Positions 60,053-64,000 of a stretch of DNA of 64,000 bases are shown piece after piece. The notes under the pieces were generated by a model. That model searched no databases. It worked only from the letters and a program-made list of their open reading frames with translations, and was not told the origin of the DNA. Origin of the DNA: Halorubrum salinum (GTDB taxonomy: Archaea > Halobacteriota > Halobacteria > Halobacteriales > Haloferacaceae); assembly GCF_024494575.1 (NCBI RefSeq), contig NZ_JANHDO010000003.1, positions 345,212 to 409,211 of the forward strand, read 5' to 3'. The translations under genes were made by a program, and so were the position numbers. Numbering within the stretch: the first letter of the stretch is position 1; every line of letters starts with the position of its first letter.

Positions 60053-60074
60053 TTCAAATCCCTCCTCCGGCTCT
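60053..60074 (+). repeat. attR of integrated element
   Basis: Exact copy of the 22-bp tRNA-Thr 3' end at 48646-48667. It marks the right boundary. The following 60075-60262 is ordinary chromosomal sequence with no gene seen. Confidence 0.9.
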
Positions 60075-60262
60075 TCTGACGAAACGAAGCGGGACCGAAG
60101 AGCTGCAAGAGCCATTTGAACCGGGAGCGAAGCGAGGTGTCGAGCGGAACGACCGCGGTTCACGGTCTCTGCCGGCGTGGGTTCGACGGTCGTCGTTGCC
60201 GGCACGGCGTCAGTTGCCGAGGGATTCTACGGGCCGGGATAGAACGCTCTTCCGGGTCGAAG

Positions 60263-62083
60263 CTACGGTTCGGAAGGGAGTGGCAGCGTCATCCGCACGG
60301 TCGTGCCGTTCTCGTCGAGCGCGAGGTCGCCGTCGGCGTTGTCCACGGCCCACTTGAGACACCAGAGAGAGACGTTTTCGGCGTGCGCGAGCGGCGTCTC
60401 CTCGCCGCGTTCGACCGCCTGCACGTCGAACTCCGGAAGCCCACAGCCGTCGTCTTCGACGGCGACGAGCACGGCGTCGTCGGTATCGGCTCGGGTCACG
60501 CGAACCTCGACGGTGACGCCCTCGTTGTTTCGAGCGATCTGCGCGACGACGTCCGCTATCGTCTCTGGTAAAATAGACACGCCGGTGACTCGCTCCGGCA
60601 CGTCGTCGTCGACGTCGAGCGCGATCGCCGTGTCCGAGTCGCCGACACGCACCCGCGAGAGCGCGTCGTCCAACGCGCTCGCGATGTCGACCGGCAGCTG
60701 GTCGGCGTCGTCGTCGGCCAACAGCTGTTGCATCCGCCGCGTCTGCTCCGAGACATCCGCCAGCTTCATCGCCGTCTCTCGAATCGTGTCGAGGCCGTCC
60801 TGCTGGTCGCTTTCGGCGTTCCGTGACAGCAGGTCCGCGCGTCCGGCGATGATGTTGATGTCGTTACGGACGTTGTGGCGGAGGATCCGATCGAGGACGC
60901 TCAGCATCTCCGTACGCTCTTCGAGCGCGACGTTCGACGCCTCGAGCTGGTCGCGCGTCTCGCGTATCTCCGCGATTCGATCCCGCTGGGCGTCTCGCAT
61001 CGCCGCGAACGTCCGATTCAGCTCACCGAACTCGTCCGCGCGCTCCGTCTCGAACGTCACGTCGTACTCGCCGTCTCGTATCCGCCTCGCTTTCTGGGTG
61101 AGTCGTGAGAGCGCGCCCGTCACGTCCGCGCCAAGTATTGACACGACACCTACGAAGCCGGTCAGCATGAACGCGCCGACGATCCCGATCCACGTTCGGG
61201 TTTCGTGAAGGATCGCGAACGCCTCGCGTTCCGGCGCGTGTTTGATCAGTACCCAGTCGGTCCCCGTGACGGGAACGTACGCCGCGACGTATCCGTCCCC
61301 GTCGCTCGCGGACAGGGCAGAATCCGACGGTTCCGGGTCGGCAATGAACCCGGACTCGCCGCGAAGCCCGGAACGGAGAGCGTACGGTCGTTCTCCGCCG
61401 TCGTCGTACGGCTGCAGCGTCGCCGACGCGTCGTCCGCGAGCACGATGGTCCCGTTCGAGTCGACGACGCGCGTGAAGCCGCCGGCGACCGGGTAGGTGA
61501 ACCTGTCGAACGCGCTCGTGGTCCCGACGGCGACGACGAGAAGCAGTTCGGGCCGCTGGCGGATCGGCGTCACGTAGCTGACTACCGTCGTTCCATCGAC
61601 GCGTTCGTACGGGTCCGTCGATCGAACGTCGTCGAACCCGCGGAACGCGAGCCGCTCGTTCCACGGGAGCGCGGTCGTCGGCGCGCCCTCGATCGACGGA
61701 TCGGTGCTCGTTCTGATCGATCGATTCCGACGGTCGACGACGTACGCGGCCTCGATGGCGATCTCGTCGCGCGTCCGTCGTTGCCCCTCGAGGTACGATC
61801 GGATGGCCTCGTCGTCGTTCGCGTACACCGGATGCTCCGAGAGGATCTGTGCCGTGAGCCGGTTCCGGGTGTCCCACTCGGTGAGTTCGCCGGCCTCGGC
61901 CGTCGCCGCGGCAGTCATCGAGTCCTCGACGTTCTCGTTCAACAGCCCGCCGACCTGAACGTACAGCCCGACCCCACCGACCGCGGTGACGAGGAACACG
62001 GCGAGCAGTGCCACGGCGAGCTTCCGCCGATACGAAGACCGAACGAACGACCGAAGGCGCGCGGCACCGGGCGGAGACCACAT
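60263..62083 (-). CDS. Membrane sensor histidine kinase (Cache-HAMP-HisKA-HATPase)
   Basis: 606 residues. TM1 is about 22-43. An extracellular double-Cache-like domain follows to about 285 ([21 protein letters not shown]..., [21 protein letters not shown]). TM2 is about 298-318, then HAMP (319-371) and a coiled coil. The phospho-accepting H403 is in [15 protein letters not shown], and the ATPase has QIARNNEG and [13 protein letters not shown]. No receiver or response regulator is adjacent. Its ATG overlaps the stop of the binding-protein gene by one base, so the two are made together. Confidence 0.92.
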   Translation of the reverse strand: MWSPPGAARLRSFVRSSYRRKLAVALLAVFLVTAVGGVGLYVQVGGLLNENVEDSMTAAATAEAGELTEWDTRNRLTAQILSEHPVYANDDEAIRSYLEGQRRTRDEIAIEAAYVVDRRNRSIRTSTDPSIEGAPTTALPWNERLAFRGFDDVRSTDPYERVDGTTVVSYVTPIRQRPELLLVVAVGTTSAFDRFTYPVAGGFTRVVDSNGTIVLADDASATLQPYDDGGERPYALRSGLRGESGFIADPEPSDSALSASDGDGYVAAYVPVTGTDWVLIKHAPEREAFAILHETRTWIGIVGAFMLTGFVGVVSILGADVTGALSRLTQKARRIRDGEYDVTFETERADEFGELNRTFAAMRDAQRDRIAEIRETRDQLEASNVALEERTEMLSVLDRILRHNVRNDINIIAGRADLLSRNAESDQQDGLDTIRETAMKLADVSEQTRRMQQLLADDDADQLPVDIASALDDALSRVRVGDSDTAIALDVDDDVPERVTGVSILPETIADVVAQIARNNEGVTVEVRVTRADTDDAVLVAVEDDGCGLPEFDVQAVERGEETPLAHAENVSLWCLKWAVDNADGDLALDENGTTVRMTLPLPSEP

Positions 62084-63039
62084 CACCGGACCTCCGCCGA
62101 CAGGAACGACTCGGCGACGGCGCTCGGAAGCTCGCCGTCGACGAACACGCGTCGGTTGAGCCGTCGCATCGCCGGCTCGCTGAGGGCGTCGACCACGGGT
62201 TCGAGCGCCGTGAACACCGCCGGATGCGCGTCGACGGTCGGAGCGTGTGCAGTCGGAGCCGGATTGTACGGGAGAAAGTATCCTCCGTCGTCGTCGAGCG
62301 TGACGATTCCGTCTCGGTCGAGCTGCGGATCGCTCGCGAACCCGTTCGCGACCGTCGCGTCGCCGCTCGCGAGGAGTTCGTACGTGAGACCGATGGAGGT
62401 GACGGTGAGCGCGTCGCCGGAGAGCGAGGCCCGCGCCGCCGGATCGGCGTCGTAGTGGTCGAAGAGTCCCGGCCAACCGTCGCGGCGGTGGTAAAACGCT
62501 CCGTTGACCGCGACCGGGACTGCACGCTCCGCCGCGCTCGCGTACGCCAGCAGGTCTCCGATCGTCTCGACTCCGGTGTCGCGACTCCACGCCGCATCGG
62601 TGACGAGCACGTACTCGTTCGAGAAGTCAGCGGGCGGGGCCATCGCTACCCCCTGGTCGCGAGCGTCCGCTGCGGCTCGCTCGTAGACCGCTCGGGGATC
62701 CATGATCCGCTCGTCGCGGACGGGCGGGAGGCGACCCCATACCGTTCCCGTGTACTCCCAGTAGAGGTCGATCGTGCCGTCCCGCACCGCCGCCCAGTTC
62801 GTCTGTGTGTCGCCGCGTCCGATTCGGTCGACGAGCCGAACTCGTTCGAGGTCTCGGAGGCTGTGGTACGCGAGGTATCCGAGAATGCGTTGCTCGTCGA
62901 ACCCCTTCGAACCGATCCGGAGAGTGAACCGGGGACCGGCGGGCGAGGTGTCCCCCAGACACCCGGCCGAAACACCGGCGGTCACGCCGCTCCCGACTCC
63001 TGCGGCACGCGCGAGATACTGCCGGCGAGTCGGAGGCAT
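62083..63039 (-). CDS. Tat lipoprotein, OpuAC/ProX-like osmolyte-binding protein
   Basis: 318 residues. The N-terminus [14 protein letters not shown] has the twin arginines of a Tat signal, and the lipobox ends at C27 (VSAGCLGD). The binding-protein fold shows [24 protein letters not shown] and [16 protein letters not shown], hallmarks of the glycine betaine/choline/carnitine-binding family. No permease or ATPase gene is nearby. A TTTATG box around 63066-63072, about 30 bp upstream, supports the start at 63039 over ATGs at 63051-63069. Overlaps the kinase gene. Confidence 0.85.
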   Translation of the reverse strand: MPPTRRQYLARAAGVGSGVTAGVSAGCLGDTSPAGPRFTLRIGSKGFDEQRILGYLAYHSLRDLERVRLVDRIGRGDTQTNWAAVRDGTIDLYWEYTGTVWGRLPPVRDERIMDPRAVYERAAADARDQGVAMAPPADFSNEYVLVTDAAWSRDTGVETIGDLLAYASAAERAVPVAVNGAFYHRRDGWPGLFDHYDADPAARASLSGDALTVTSIGLTYELLASGDATVANGFASDPQLDRDGIVTLDDDGGYFLPYNPAPTAHAPTVDAHPAVFTALEPVVDALSEPAMRRLNRRVFVDGELPSAVAESFLSAEVR

Positions 63040-63064
63040 ACGTGCGAACATATCGGACAGCATA

Positions 63065-63074
63065 GACATAAACG
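63065..63074 (-). promoter_or_regulatory. TATA box of the binding-protein/kinase operon
   Basis: On the minus strand CGTTTATGTC lies about 26-35 bp upstream of ATG 63039 and decides between clustered in-frame ATGs. Confidence 0.5.
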
Positions 63075-63153
63075 TACGTGCCGGGAGCGGTCGCGGCCGC
63101 GTGCCACGCTCGATATGGGTAGGGTTTTCCGGCGTGCGGTCGTCCCCGTGAAC

Positions 63154-63720
<567 letters not shown>

Positions 63721-63877
63721 CGTCGCTCACCCACGAACGTGGGGCCGGTCTCGGTCCACCGACTGTTTCTCACACGCTCGTGGTCCGGTGTCGCTGTCGC
63801 TCCGCGAGCGGCGTCACTCTCGGACAACACAGCAAAAAATCGCAGAACTCGACGCGCGTCGCGCGCGGAACCCCTCG

Positions 63878-64000
63878 TTACTCGAAGAGTTGGACGGCCT
63901 GTTCGTAGCGGGCGGCGGGTTCGTTCCAGTCGACGACTTCGAAGAAGTTGTCGACGAACTCGCCGCGGGCGGGGCCGTAGTCGTGGTAGTAGGAGTGTTC
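63878..64000 (-). CDS. sod: Superoxide dismutase (Mn/Fe), 3' end
   Basis: The last 40 codons are visible on the minus strand: EHSYYHDYGPARGEFVDNFFEVVDWNEPAARYEQAVQLFE. EHSYYxxYG carries the metal-binding histidine of the Mn/Fe superoxide dismutase family, and VDWNEPAARY is the usual C-terminal block. The rest of the gene is beyond the window. Confidence 0.9.
   Translation of the reverse strand, partial: EHSYYHDYGPARGEFVDNFFEVVDWNEPAARYEQAVQLFE

Larger units (their letters stand above)
48646..60074. mobile_element. Integrative element in tRNA-Thr(CGU), about 11.4 kb
   Basis: The element is bounded by perfect 22-bp direct repeats and has a tyrosine integrase 59 bp from the right end, reading inward. 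Contents in order: unknown 114-aa gene, type IIG restriction-modification enzyme, SWIM protein, winged-helix protein, structured non-coding zone, probable Fe-S SF2 helicase, zinc-ribbon protein, tandem repeats, HNH-like protein, integrase. No capsid, portal, terminase, conjugation or transposase gene is visible, so it looks like an integrative plasmid-like element rather than a complete provirus. The right half is visibly less GC-rich than the chromosome. Confidence 0.88.

Noticed and set aside
48646..60074. Complete provirus
   Set aside because: No capsid, portal, terminase, spike or packaging ATPase gene is visible between the attachment sites.

Overview
The window is chromosomal DNA of a haloarchaeon, most likely Halorubrum or a close relative (inferred). 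It is GC-rich, its proteins are strongly acidic, and many starts look leaderless with a TATA box about 25-30 bp upstream of the ATG. The genes are archaeal markers: FtsZ1, Spt5/SecE, archaeosortase A, archaeal-type shikimate kinase, Trm5, Tsr3, DphB, DtdA and archaeal AspS. Genes are dense, with many ATGA-type overlaps.

Layout. 1-8.9 kb: end of tsr3, a 1-Cys peroxiredoxin, tRNA-Gly(CCC) with degenerate copies of its own 3' end beside it, nadE, an MFS transporter, prephenate dehydrogenase, an Rsm22-type methyltransferase, an SRAP (HMCES/YedK) protein and an RNase H-like exonuclease. 8.9-16.5 kb: a siroheme nitrite/sulfite reductase with a small partner, an HTH-CBS regulator, an E1alpha/E1beta/free lipoyl-domain operon, methylglyoxal synthase, a secreted protein and an Lrp regulator. 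16.6-27.5 kb: ileS, a GNAT, an Lrp regulator beside a two-subunit 2-oxoacid:ferredoxin oxidoreductase (probably porBA), dphB, two CBS proteins and an MgtC/DUF4010 membrane protein. 27.6-32.2 kb: artA, spt5, secE, ftsZ1, dtdA. 32.3-48 kb: further translation, RNA-modification, menaquinone, molybdoenzyme, aspS and larC genes, tRNA-Leu(UAA), shikimate kinase plus chorismate mutase, a MazEF module and trm5.

The accessory centrepiece is an integrated element of about 11.4 kb at 48646-60074 in the 3' end of tRNA-Thr(CGU). A 22-bp perfect direct repeat bounds it (the tRNA end on the left, a free copy on the right). A tyrosine integrase lies next to the right repeat. Between them are an unrecognised 114-aa protein, a 1303-aa single-chain type IIG restriction-modification enzyme, a SWIM zinc-finger protein, a small winged-helix protein, about 0.8 kb of structured non-coding DNA, a probable Fe-S-type superfamily 2 helicase with a C-terminal winged helix, a small zinc-ribbon protein, about 75-bp degenerate tandem repeats and an HNH-like protein. 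A dispersed repeat recurs in its non-coding gaps.

Two other signals stand out. A MazEF toxin-antitoxin pair sits exactly between two 29-bp direct repeats of the 3' end of the chorismate mutase gene, suggesting cassette insertion that rebuilt the gene's last codons. At 60.3-63.0 kb a Tat lipoprotein of the glycine betaine/choline-binding (OpuAC/ProX) family, with no permease or ATPase beside it, overlaps by one base a sensor histidine kinase, suggesting binding-protein-mediated osmolyte sensing. The window ends with a cyclophilin and the 3' end of a superoxide dismutase gene.
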